This document shows positions 1-6,895 of a stretch of 10,028 bases of DNA, one piece after another (the first letter of the stretch is position 1; each line of letters opens with the position of its first letter). Position numbers and translations under genes: made by a program. The stretch comes from Bacteroidales bacterium UBA2559 (GTDB lineage: Bacteria > Bacteroidota > Bacteroidia > Bacteroidales > Bacteroidaceae), in the NCBI GenBank assembly GCA_002340405.1, contig DDLZ01000050.1:1514-11541 (forward strand). The letters are read 5' to 3'. The notes below the pieces were generated by a model, which made no database searches, was not told the DNA's origin, and worked only from the letters and a program-made list of their open reading frames with translations.

Positions 1-1
1 G

Positions 2-1108
2 CATAGGGCTTTCTCCGTTTCGTCCGAAGAGAACCTGCAGCAGGTCTGTCTGCTCCGATTTGGTGGGAAGTCCGGTAGCCGGACCGCCTCGTTGAACATC
101 GAGTACCACGAGAGGCAGCTCCATAATAACTGCGAGGTTCATGGCCTCGGACTTAAGACAGATACCCGGACCTGAGGTCGATGTCACTCCCAGAGCACCT
201 GTAAATGATGCACCCAAGGCCGATGAACAACCCGCTATCTCATCCTCGCACTGTACCGTGGTCACGCCAAGCGACTTATGCTTGGAGAGCTCATGCAGCA
301 CGTCGGTAGCAGGAGTAATGGGATATGAGCCCAGATAGAGTTTCAGACCGGCCTTTTCGGCGGCGGCTATGAAACCGTATGCGGTAGCTTTATTGCCCGT
401 AATCTCCATATAGCGGCCGGGTTCCCTTGTCTTGGATTCTATTCTGTAAACATTGGCGGCACTGCTATGAGTATTGTGACCGTAGTCATAACCGGCCTGA
501 ATAATCCTGATATTGGCCTCGACTAGTCCCGGTTTTTTGCCGAACTTTTTACGTAGGTAGTTAAACGCTATCTCCAGGTCACGGCTATATAGCCAGCAGA
601 CTAAACCCAGTGCAAACATATTACGGCATTTTAGTACCGTTTTGGCATCTAAATCCATATCGGCAACGGCATCCTTGACCATCTGAGTAAGCGGACATGC
701 TATAACACGATCCGGATCCACACCCAACTCGGCAAGCGGATCATCGGTTTGAAAAGCGGCCTTTTCAAGATCGGATTTCCTGAAAGCGTCGGTGTCAATG
801 ATTATTGTGGCATTAGGCTTGGCATACTTGAGCTGAGTCTTGAGCGCAGCGGCGTTCATGGCCACCAGCACATCACATTCATCACCCGGCGTATATACCT
901 TGTCTGCACCGATATGCACTTGAAATCCGGATACGCCGGTCAGGGAGCCTTGCGGGGCTCGGATATCTGCAGGATAGTCCGGGAAGGTACTTATGCTGTT
1001 CCCGACCGTAGCCGAAACAGCCGAAAAGATATTGCCGGCAAGCTGCATTCCGTCACCCGAATCGCCTGAAAAGCGTACAACAACCTTATCCAAATCTTTA
1101 ACTGTCAT
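2..1108 (-). CDS. korA: 2-oxoglutarate:ferredoxin oxidoreductase subunit alpha (gamma-alpha fusion), partial
   Basis: This is the N-terminal 369 codons of a 2-oxoacid:acceptor oxidoreductase alpha subunit; the rest lies beyond the left edge. The family is cytoplasmic and, with a beta (TPP/Fe-S) subunit, oxidatively decarboxylates 2-oxoglutarate to succinyl-CoA using ferredoxin, or runs in reverse for carbon fixation. Residues about 1-200 form the fused gamma domain, opening with VRFSGDSGDGMQLAG (11-25). From about 235 the pyrimidine-binding alpha domain begins, with the LGSYPITPATD stretch (259-269), QCEDEIAG (286-293), TSGPG (311-315) and QRGGPATGLPTKSEQTD (339-355), all typical of KorA/VorA proteins. 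The fused form is usually about 600 residues, so some 240 are missing. The ATG at 1106-1108 starts right at the conserved domain; its A-rich leader has no Shine-Dalgarno sequence. A korB partner would be expected to the left. Preference for 2-oxoglutarate rather than branched-chain oxoacids is inferred. Confidence 0.93.
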   Translation of the reverse strand, partial: MTVKDLDKVVVRFSGDSGDGMQLAGNIFSAVSATVGNSISTFPDYPADIRAPQGSLTGVSGFQVHIGADKVYTPGDECDVLVAMNAAALKTQLKYAKPNATIIIDTDAFRKSDLEKAAFQTDDPLAELGVDPDRVIACPLTQMVKDAVADMDLDAKTVLKCRNMFALGLVCWLYSRDLEIAFNYLRKKFGKKPGLVEANIRIIQAGYDYGHNTHSSAANVYRIESKTREPGRYMEITGNKATAYGFIAAAEKAGLKLYLGSYPITPATDVLHELSKHKSLGVTTVQCEDEIAGCSSALGASFTGALGVTSTSGPGICLKSEAMNLAVIMELPLVVLDVQRGGPATGLPTKSEQTDLLQVLFGRNGESPM

Positions 1109-1176
1109 ATTTTTGTATAGTGTTGATTGTTTTTGTTCTGTATTGATAGTTCTGTTGTATTAGTATTAAAACGGCG

Positions 1177-1184
1177 CAAAATTA
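1177..1184 (-). promoter_or_regulatory. Bacteroidetes -7 box for korA
   Basis: Read on the minus strand this is TAATTTTG, a perfect match to the Bacteroidetes primary-sigma consensus TAnnTTTG. It lies 68 bp before the korA ATG, so transcription would begin near 1170 and give a leader of roughly 60 nt. I see no convincing -33 TTTG at the usual distance. It sits between the tRNA and korA, so korA could have its own promoter even if the tRNA transcript reads through. Confidence 0.5.
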
Positions 1185-1218
1185 TAAGAATATTCCAGCC
1201 GATGTATAGTTTTCTTAG

Positions 1219-1290
1219 TACCTCCGCTGGGAATCGAACCCAAATTTAAAGTTTAGGAAACTTTCGTTCTATCCATTGAACTACAGAGGC
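1219..1290 (-). tRNA. tRNA-Arg (anticodon CCT)
   Basis: A complete 72-nt cloverleaf folds on the minus strand. The acceptor stem GCCTCTG pairs with CGGAGGT (a terminal G-U and one internal U-G), with discriminator A at 1219. The D stem is GTTC/GAAC with loop AATGGATA. The anticodon stem AAAGT/ACTTT encloses TTCCTAA, giving anticodon CCT, which reads AGG arginine codons. The variable loop is AAAT, and the T arm is TTGGG/CCCAG around the TTCGATT loop. CCA is not encoded, as is usual in Bacteroidetes, so it must be added by nucleotidyltransferase. The gene points towards korA; no intrinsic terminator follows its 3' end. Confidence 0.96.
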
Positions 1291-1309
1291 ATCTACTGTA
1301 AATCGGCGG

Positions 1310-1317
1310 CAAATATA
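1310..1317 (-). promoter_or_regulatory. Bacteroidetes -7 box for tRNA-Arg
   Basis: The minus-strand reading is TATATTTG, an exact TAnnTTTG match, 19 bp before the tRNA 5' end; transcription would start around 1303, leaving a short 5' leader for RNase P to remove. No clear -33 TTTG is visible. Its upstream half occupies the same DNA as the -7 box of the divergent GH127 gene. Confidence 0.55.
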
Positions 1318-1339
1318 GCGAATTTTCCGAAGAAATGGT

Positions 1340-1347
1340 TAAGTTTG
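1340..1347 (+). promoter_or_regulatory. Bacteroidetes -7 box for the GH127-GH27 operon
   Basis: TAAGTTTG matches TAnnTTTG exactly and ends 22 bp before the GH127 ATG at 1370, predicting a leader of only about 15-18 nt. That is short but consistent with weak use of Shine-Dalgarno sequences in Bacteroidetes. No good -33 element lies 19-21 bp upstream, where the divergent tRNA -7 box falls instead. Confidence 0.45.
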
Positions 1348-1369
1348 CAGGAACCAAATTCCGCAAACA

Positions 1370-3415
1370 ATGAAAATGAGACTTATTGTGGCTATGCTTG
1401 CCGTTTCACTGGCAGCACAGGCCAAAACCGCTGACAAGCCAAGCTATCCGATCAGCAATGTTCCGTTTACGTCGGTCAAGGTTAATTCCGACAGTTTCTG
1501 GGGTGAAAGAATCCGCCAGAGCCGTGAGGTGACCATTCCGCTGGCATTCAGCAAGTGTGAGGAGACAGACCGATACACTAACTTTGAAAATGCGGCTGCA
1601 AAGATGGCAGAGACGGCCCGTGGAGATAATTCCAGTGACTACAGACCCACGCAGTTTCCGTTTGATGACACAGACGTGTACAAGACAATCGAGGGTGCGA
1701 GCTATCTGCTCCAGACATATCCCGATGCCGGACTGGAGGCATACATTGACAGCGTGCTTGACATTGTGGCATCGGCCCAGGAACCCGACGGATACCTGTA
1801 TACCGCACGCACAATGAACCCGGCGCATCCGCATGCATGGTCCGGCGCTACCCGATGGGCAGGCGAAGAGACCGGAAGCCATGAGCTGTATAACCTTGGC
1901 CATATGATTGAGGGTGCAATTGCACACTATCAGGCTACCGGAAGCCGCAAGTTCCTTGACATTGCTATCCGCTACGCCGACTGCGTATGCCGTGAGATAG
2001 GCTACGGTGAGGGCCAAAAGGTGTTGGTTCCGGGCCATCAGATTGCTGAGATGGCGCTGGCCAAGCTCTATCTGCTGACAGGTGAAAAGAAGTACCTTGA
2101 TGAGGCCAAGCTCTTCCTTGACAACAAGGGTAAGACTGCCCGCAAGGACAAGTATGACCAGTCACATCTGCCCGTGATTGAACAGGATGAGGCTGTGGGC
2201 CATTCGGTACGCGCAGGATACATGTACTCAGGTATGGCCGACGTGGCTGCTCTGACGGGTGACCAGTCATACGTGACAGCCATTGACCGCATCTGGGAAA
2301 ATATGGTGGGCAAGAAGATGTATCTTACGGGAGGCATCGGTTCAACCGGAGGCAGTGAGGGTTTCACAGAGAACTATGACCTGCCCAACATGACCGGCTA
2401 CTGCGAGACCTGTGCGGCCATTGCAAACGTGTATGTGAACCACCGCATGTTCCTGCTGCACGGAGAGGCCAAATATATTGATGTCCTTGAGCGTGCATTA
2501 TATAATGGCGTTATCAGCGGTGTGAGCCTTGACGGCGGTACATTCTTCTATCCTAATCCGCTTGAGAGCCACGGCCAGCACCAGCGTCAGGCATGGTTCG
2601 GCTGCGCATGCTGCCCCAGCAACATCTGTCGCTTCATCCCTTCGGTTCCCGGCTACGCCTACGCCATCAAGGATAACCGCCTGTATGTGAATCTGTTCAT
2701 GTCAGGCACACTTGAGACAGAGATCGGCGGCAAAGCGCTGAAGCTTTCGCAGACCACTGCTTATCCACAGAGCGGCGACATTGAAATAATTATAGACAAG
2801 GCTCCTGCAAAGGAATTTGCTATGTTCGTGCGCATACCCGGATGGGTTGAGAACCGCGTGCTTTCAACTGACGGATACAAAACCACTCCCGCTGACCTCT
2901 ACTCATACGCAGACGGCAAGGATCCTGAATACACCATCACACTGAACGGCCGGGAAGTTGACAAGTCAAAGAGGCAGGACGGCTATCAGGTCATTGAGCG
3001 CAAGTGGAAGAAGGGTGACATTGTGGAGATCCGTTTTGACATGGAATCCCGTATTGTTGAGGCCAATGACCTGGTGCGTGAAGACCGCGGCAAAATTGCC
3101 GTTGAACGCGGACCGCTGGTATACTGCGCAGAGTGGGCTGACAACGATTTCAATGTGCTCAACACATCGGTCTCAACCGCTGCAGTGTTTGACGTGGTTC
3201 CCGCCGGTTTGACAGTTGAGGGACGTGACTACAAATTCTACGCTCTTGAAACCGATGCCATAGAAAACTACACAGGCAACTCCCAGCATGTCCGTAACGT
3301 GCGCCTGCGCCTGATCCCGTACTATGCATGGGCTCACCGCGGCAACGGAAACATGGTAGTCTGGCTGACCAGAAACAATCCCAGACCCATGAACAGAATG
3401 AGAAGTAACCGATAA
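1370..3415 (+). CDS. Secreted GH127-type (DUF1680) glycosidase, probable beta-L-arabinofuranosidase
   Basis: This 681-residue exported enzyme belongs to the DUF1680/GH127-GH146 group, which removes terminal beta-L-arabinofuranose (some members act on other pectin sugars such as aceric acid). Residues 1-18 are a signal peptide with likely cleavage after AQA, so it is probably periplasmic. The (alpha/alpha)6 barrel spans about 40-430 and beta-sandwich domains fill the rest. In the characterised enzyme HypBA1 the acid/base is Glu322, Zn ligands are Glu338, Cys340, Cys417 and Cys418, and Cys417 is the nucleophile. Here Glu330, Glu346, Cys348 (in GYCETCAA) and the Cys414-Cys415 pair (in GCACCPSNIC) match, with the 16-residue spacing between the two glutamates kept, so it should be active. 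Met3 is an alternative start in the same reading frame; neither has a Shine-Dalgarno sequence. It is the first gene of an operon, 12 bp before the GH27 gene. The exact substrate cannot be read from sequence. Confidence 0.9.
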   Translation: MKMRLIVAMLAVSLAAQAKTADKPSYPISNVPFTSVKVNSDSFWGERIRQSREVTIPLAFSKCEETDRYTNFENAAAKMAETARGDNSSDYRPTQFPFDDTDVYKTIEGASYLLQTYPDAGLEAYIDSVLDIVASAQEPDGYLYTARTMNPAHPHAWSGATRWAGEETGSHELYNLGHMIEGAIAHYQATGSRKFLDIAIRYADCVCREIGYGEGQKVLVPGHQIAEMALAKLYLLTGEKKYLDEAKLFLDNKGKTARKDKYDQSHLPVIEQDEAVGHSVRAGYMYSGMADVAALTGDQSYVTAIDRIWENMVGKKMYLTGGIGSTGGSEGFTENYDLPNMTGYCETCAAIANVYVNHRMFLLHGEAKYIDVLERALYNGVISGVSLDGGTFFYPNPLESHGQHQRQAWFGCACCPSNICRFIPSVPGYAYAIKDNRLYVNLFMSGTLETEIGGKALKLSQTTAYPQSGDIEIIIDKAPAKEFAMFVRIPGWVENRVLSTDGYKTTPADLYSYADGKDPEYTITLNGREVDKSKRQDGYQVIERKWKKGDIVEIRFDMESRIVEANDLVREDRGKIAVERGPLVYCAEWADNDFNVLNTSVSTAAVFDVVPAGLTVEGRDYKFYALETDAIENYTGNSQHVRNVRLRLIPYYAWAHRGNGNMVVWLTRNNPRPMNRMRSNR

Positions 3416-3427
3416 TAACCTATCAAT

Positions 3428-4702
3428 ATGAAGAAAACTACAGTAATTCTGGCACTTTTGGCCATGGTCAGTGTGCCCGTAACCGTGAACGCCCAACCTA
3501 GGACAAGACAGCCGCAGCAGCCCATGAAGTGGGAGGGCCTGGCTGATACACCCCAGATGGGATGGAACAGTTGGAACAAGTTCGGACAGAACATCAGTGA
3601 GGAACTTATCAGGCAGCAGGCCGATGCCATGGTTGCAGAGGGTCTTGTCGAAGCCGGTTACATTTACCTGAACATTGATGACTGCTGGCATGGAGAACGT
3701 GACGCTGACGGCTTCGTGCAGCCCGATCCCAGGACTTTTCCCTCAGGCATGCATGCCCTGTCTGATTATGTTCATGCCCGGGGAATGAAGATCGGCATCT
3801 ATTCCGATGCCGGTCGCCGCACCTGTGCAGGACGTACAGGCAGCTATGGCCATGAGTATCAGGATGCCTTGCAGTATGCCCGCTGGGGGATTGACTACCT
3901 GAAATATGACTGGTGCAACACTGAGAACATAAATCCGAGGGGTGCATACACATTGATGCGTGATGCTCTGCGTGCAGCCGGCCGTCCCATTTTTTTCAGC
4001 ATGTGCGAGTGGGGCACCAACCAGCCCTGGGAATGGGCAGCAGATGTTGCCCATTCATGGCGTACCACCGGTGATATCACAGCCCGCTTCAGCGGAAACG
4101 CCCCTCAGCGTGGATGGGGTCAGAGCGTGCTCCAGATCATTGACCAGAACGCCCCCCTGCGTAAGTATGCAGGCCCCGGCCACTGGAATGATCCCGACAT
4201 GCTTGAGGTCGGCAACGGCATGAGCGTCAATGAGGACCGCGCACACTTCACAATGTGGTGCATGATGGCCGCTCCGCTCATCCTTGGCAATGACCTTTCC
4301 AATATGACCGATGAGACCCGCGCTATTATTTTGAATAAGGAGGTGATTGCAATTGACCAGGACAGACTTGGTGTTCAGGGTCTCCGCTACAAGTCGGAGA
4401 ATGATATTGAGTACTGGTTCAAGCCCCTTGTTGACGGAGACTGGGCATTCTGCATTCTGAACCGCACTGAGGAGCCTGTTGACCTTACAATCGACTGGCA
4501 GGACTTCAACCTGACTGATGATGAAGTTTCCGGTCTCTCGACCAGCTTTGATCAGATTACTTACACTGTAAAGGATCTCTGGAACACTTCAGTAAACACC
4601 GGCCGCCGCAACCGCATCGTGACCACAGCCAAGCCTGTCAGCGTGACTGTTCCCGGTCATGACGTGATCCTGTACCGTCTTACCCCGCAGTCCTCAAAGT
4701 AG
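3428..4702 (+). CDS. Secreted GH27 alpha-galactosidase (or beta-L-arabinopyranosidase)
   Basis: This 424-residue retaining glycosidase of family GH27 removes terminal alpha-linked galactose; a subset of the family also or instead cleaves beta-L-arabinopyranosides. A signal peptide covers residues 1-22 (cleavage after VNA, leaving Gln at the mature end). The TIM barrel starts with TPQMGWNSWNKFG (41-53), followed by LNIDDCW (81-87), the nucleophile Asp161 in YLKYDWCN, and the acid/base motif GHWNDPDML (251-259), whose second Asp (257) is the expected proton donor. A short C-terminal beta domain begins near 320. Length and motifs are complete. It begins 12 bp after GH127 with no promoter or terminator between them, so the two are co-transcribed, and a strong terminator follows. 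The pairing suggests a substrate carrying both arabinofuranose and alpha-galactose or arabinopyranose end groups; this is inference. Confidence 0.93.
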   Translation: MKKTTVILALLAMVSVPVTVNAQPRTRQPQQPMKWEGLADTPQMGWNSWNKFGQNISEELIRQQADAMVAEGLVEAGYIYLNIDDCWHGERDADGFVQPDPRTFPSGMHALSDYVHARGMKIGIYSDAGRRTCAGRTGSYGHEYQDALQYARWGIDYLKYDWCNTENINPRGAYTLMRDALRAAGRPIFFSMCEWGTNQPWEWAADVAHSWRTTGDITARFSGNAPQRGWGQSVLQIIDQNAPLRKYAGPGHWNDPDMLEVGNGMSVNEDRAHFTMWCMMAAPLILGNDLSNMTDETRAIILNKEVIAIDQDRLGVQGLRYKSENDIEYWFKPLVDGDWAFCILNRTEEPVDLTIDWQDFNLTDDEVSGLSTSFDQITYTVKDLWNTSVNTGRRNRIVTTAKPVSVTVPGHDVILYRLTPQSSK

Positions 4703-4720
4703 TAAAGTCTTCTCTGCAAT

Positions 4721-4766
4721 AATGCCGTCTGACTTAACAAATGAATGAGTCAGACGGTGTTTTTTT
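4721..4766 (+). terminator. Intrinsic terminator of the GH127-GH27 operon
   Basis: A perfect 10-bp stem, CCGTCTGACT (4725-4734) with AGTCAGACGG (4748-4757), can be extended at its base by four more pairs including G-U wobbles. It has a 13-nt loop and is followed by seven T residues (4760-4766). It lies 18 bp past the GH27 stop codon and separates the glycosidase operon from the protease gene. Confidence 0.92.
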
Positions 4767-4799
4767 ACAGCAAACACTCTGTTGGCAGAAATATTTACG

Positions 4800-4807
4800 T
4801 AGATTTG
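4800..4807 (+). promoter_or_regulatory. Bacteroidetes -7 box for the C10 protease gene
   Basis: TAGATTTG is an exact TAnnTTTG match, 59 bp before the protease ATG, predicting a leader of about 50 nt. A TTG at 4782-4784 lies somewhat closer than the usual -33 position, so the upstream element is weak or absent. The leader includes a small perfect hairpin, CTGTTT/AAACAG, at 4834-4851. Confidence 0.55.
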
Positions 4808-4866
4808 CGTTTGTCAAATTTTTATTACCCTATCTGTTTAACCTGAAACAGTTAAATTGACTCCAT

Positions 4867-6891
4867 ATGAAGAGAATATTTTCACTTTTTTTGATGGTAT
4901 TGACTGCCACGAGCTTTGTTGATGCCCAGCCGGTCAGCGAACAGGCCGCCCTGCTTGTTGCGCAGCAGTTTGCCGTTTCAGGGCCGGTCTCCTGCCGGTC
5001 AGTTTCAAGGGATCAGATATCTGTAACTTTGTCTTACACCGCCAAGACCGGCAGATTGAATGACTTTTATGTATTCAACTATGGTGATGAAAACGGTTTT
5101 GTAATTGTTTCTGCCGATTTGCGTACCAAACAGTCTGTTTTAGCCTATTCGGATCAGGGTTCATTTGATGATGAGTTCATACCTTCCAATGTGGAAAAGA
5201 TACTCACTTTTTATCGGGAACAGATTGAAGCAGTAAGACACAGCCGTGCCGGCGCTGCCGCGCAATCCGGTCGTAACGGTGTGCCCGAGGTTATTGTCAA
5301 GCCTCTCATCAGAACGATCTGGGATCAGGACCCTCCGTTCAACCTCCTTTGTCCCATTGATAAAGAGACCGGTTTAAGATCTTTGACGGGTTGTATGGCT
5401 ACAGCTATGGCTCAGACTATGAATTACTGGGAATGGCCTGCCAGTGGACAAGGCTTGCACTTCAACACTAGAGACACCACGCTCTGCGTCAACTTTGACG
5501 AGTCTGTATATGACTGGGATAACATGATTGAGGACTATAGTTTGGGCGGAACAGCCGAACAGGAGGCGGCCGTACAAAGACTTATGTATGATTGCGGTAT
5601 TGCCATAAACACGACATATGGAAGTTCAGCCAGTGCAGCCTATCTTTCGGACGTTCAAAAAGCGATTATTACATACTTTGACTATGCGTCATCGGCTAAA
5701 ATGATTCAGCACAAAGATTGTGAATCAGAGTGGGATAATATTCTCAAGCAGGAGCTTGACGCCGGCCGCCCGATTCTTTACGGCGGTTATACTCTTGATA
5801 GGTCTATCGGTCATGCGTTTATTTGTGACGGATATGACAGTCAGGATTATTTTCATTACAATTTCGGTTGGAACGGCTACTGTGACGGTTTCTACCTTTC
5901 AAGTGCAATCGACCTTAAAGAGATCGATGTAAATTTCAGCAGCAACATGCTGGCCGTCATTGGCATTGTACCTGATTATGATGACACATGCCGTGACGGC
6001 GATGGTATATTTGAGCTATACGGGGACTATGCTGTTTTTCGGGGCATAATACATGCGTATGACTCTGTTAGAGTCTTGACCATTCCCGAAAAAGCTGTTA
6101 TTGACGGGAAAACATATCCGGTCGGAATAATAGAAACATACTCTTTCTTCTGCAATAAATATATTTCAGGTCTTCTCATTCCTGCTTCGGTTTATCAGAT
6201 AGGTGATTATGCTTTTTACGGTTGCAGCCGCCTTAAAGAAGTGGTTGTTCCACCGTCGTTGGTCTATTTGAACGGAGGTATATTCGGTTCCTGCAACAAT
6301 ATGGAGCATCTGTCCGTCAGTTTGGGCAATCCCCATTTTGATTCGCGTAACAATTGTAACGCAATTATTGAGACTAAGACCGACAGACTTGTTCAGGGAT
6401 GTAATTATACGGTTGTTCCGGACGGTGTTGTTACCATAGGCGCCAACGCCTTTGAAGCTTTTGACGGCATTGTCACTGTGAGTTTGCCGGGCAGCGTTAT
6501 TAATATTGAGCTTGAGGCATACTACGGATGCTCCAGTCTTAAGAATGTCTTTTTACATGACGGTATAGAGGCTGTCGGCGCATCGGCATTTGAAGGGTGC
6601 ACGTCACTTAAGGATATATACAGCTATGCTAAAACCCCGCCTCAGATACAGTCAAGCACTTTCCCCGAAGGGTGTACCGTTCATGTTATGCCGGGATTTG
6701 GCGACAAATACCGTGCCGACTATTTTTGGAGAGGTTTTAATATAGTTGAGGACCTTAATCCCGATCCGACAGCCGTTATTCCGGTTCCTGACGACGGTCA
6801 GCCTCGCTACTATGACCTTAAAGGCAATCCAGCCTCTTATGGTTCAAAGGGGTTACGTATAGGGAATGGTCGGAAGTACTATTTGAATTAA
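4867..6891 (+). CDS. Secreted C10 (streptopain-like) cysteine protease with C-terminal BspA-type leucine-rich repeats
   Basis: A 674-residue exported protease. Residues 1-20 form a signal peptide (cleavage after VDA, Gln next). An inhibitory prodomain covers about 21-130, with the conserved FYVFNYGDENGFVIVSAD stretch (67-84). The C10 peptidase domain runs from about 145 to 368: catalytic Cys176 sits in LTGCMATAMAQ, catalytic His316 in IGHAFICDGYD, and the active-site loop is YNFGWNGYCDGFY (331-343). As in SpeB, the prodomain is expected to be removed for activation. Residues about 400-625 are BspA-like leucine-rich repeats with IGDYAFYGCSRLKEV (445-459), IGANAFEAF and VGASAFEGCTSLKDI (570-584) units, usually a protein- or surface-binding module. 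The tail YYDLKG...LRIGNGRKYYL (648-673) resembles the short C-terminal element common on secreted Prevotella/Bacteroides proteins. It has its own promoter and no terminator before the convergent upp gene. Its codons end in A/T more often than those of the glycosidase operon. The physiological target is unknown. Confidence 0.92.
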   Translation: MKRIFSLFLMVLTATSFVDAQPVSEQAALLVAQQFAVSGPVSCRSVSRDQISVTLSYTAKTGRLNDFYVFNYGDENGFVIVSADLRTKQSVLAYSDQGSFDDEFIPSNVEKILTFYREQIEAVRHSRAGAAAQSGRNGVPEVIVKPLIRTIWDQDPPFNLLCPIDKETGLRSLTGCMATAMAQTMNYWEWPASGQGLHFNTRDTTLCVNFDESVYDWDNMIEDYSLGGTAEQEAAVQRLMYDCGIAINTTYGSSASAAYLSDVQKAIITYFDYASSAKMIQHKDCESEWDNILKQELDAGRPILYGGYTLDRSIGHAFICDGYDSQDYFHYNFGWNGYCDGFYLSSAIDLKEIDVNFSSNMLAVIGIVPDYDDTCRDGDGIFELYGDYAVFRGIIHAYDSVRVLTIPEKAVIDGKTYPVGIIETYSFFCNKYISGLLIPASVYQIGDYAFYGCSRLKEVVVPPSLVYLNGGIFGSCNNMEHLSVSLGNPHFDSRNNCNAIIETKTDRLVQGCNYTVVPDGVVTIGANAFEAFDGIVTVSLPGSVINIELEAYYGCSSLKNVFLHDGIEAVGASAFEGCTSLKDIYSYAKTPPQIQSSTFPEGCTVHVMPGFGDKYRADYFWRGFNIVEDLNPDPTAVIPVPDDGQPRYYDLKGNPASYGSKGLRIGNGRKYYLN

Positions 6892-6895
6892 AACT

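Noticed and set aside
749..1069. Plus-strand open frame of 106 codons
   Set aside because: It lies wholly inside korA on the opposite strand, which has continuous 2-oxoacid oxidoreductase homology; the plus-strand product has no recognisable motif.
1406..2038. Minus-strand open frame of 210 codons inside the GH127 gene
   Set aside because: It is the antisense shadow of a gene with intact catalytic motifs; the translation is Cys-rich with no domain pattern and no promoter context.
3173..3691. Minus-strand open frame spanning the GH127-GH27 junction
   Set aside because: It is antisense to the ends of two well-supported genes and shows no recognisable family features.
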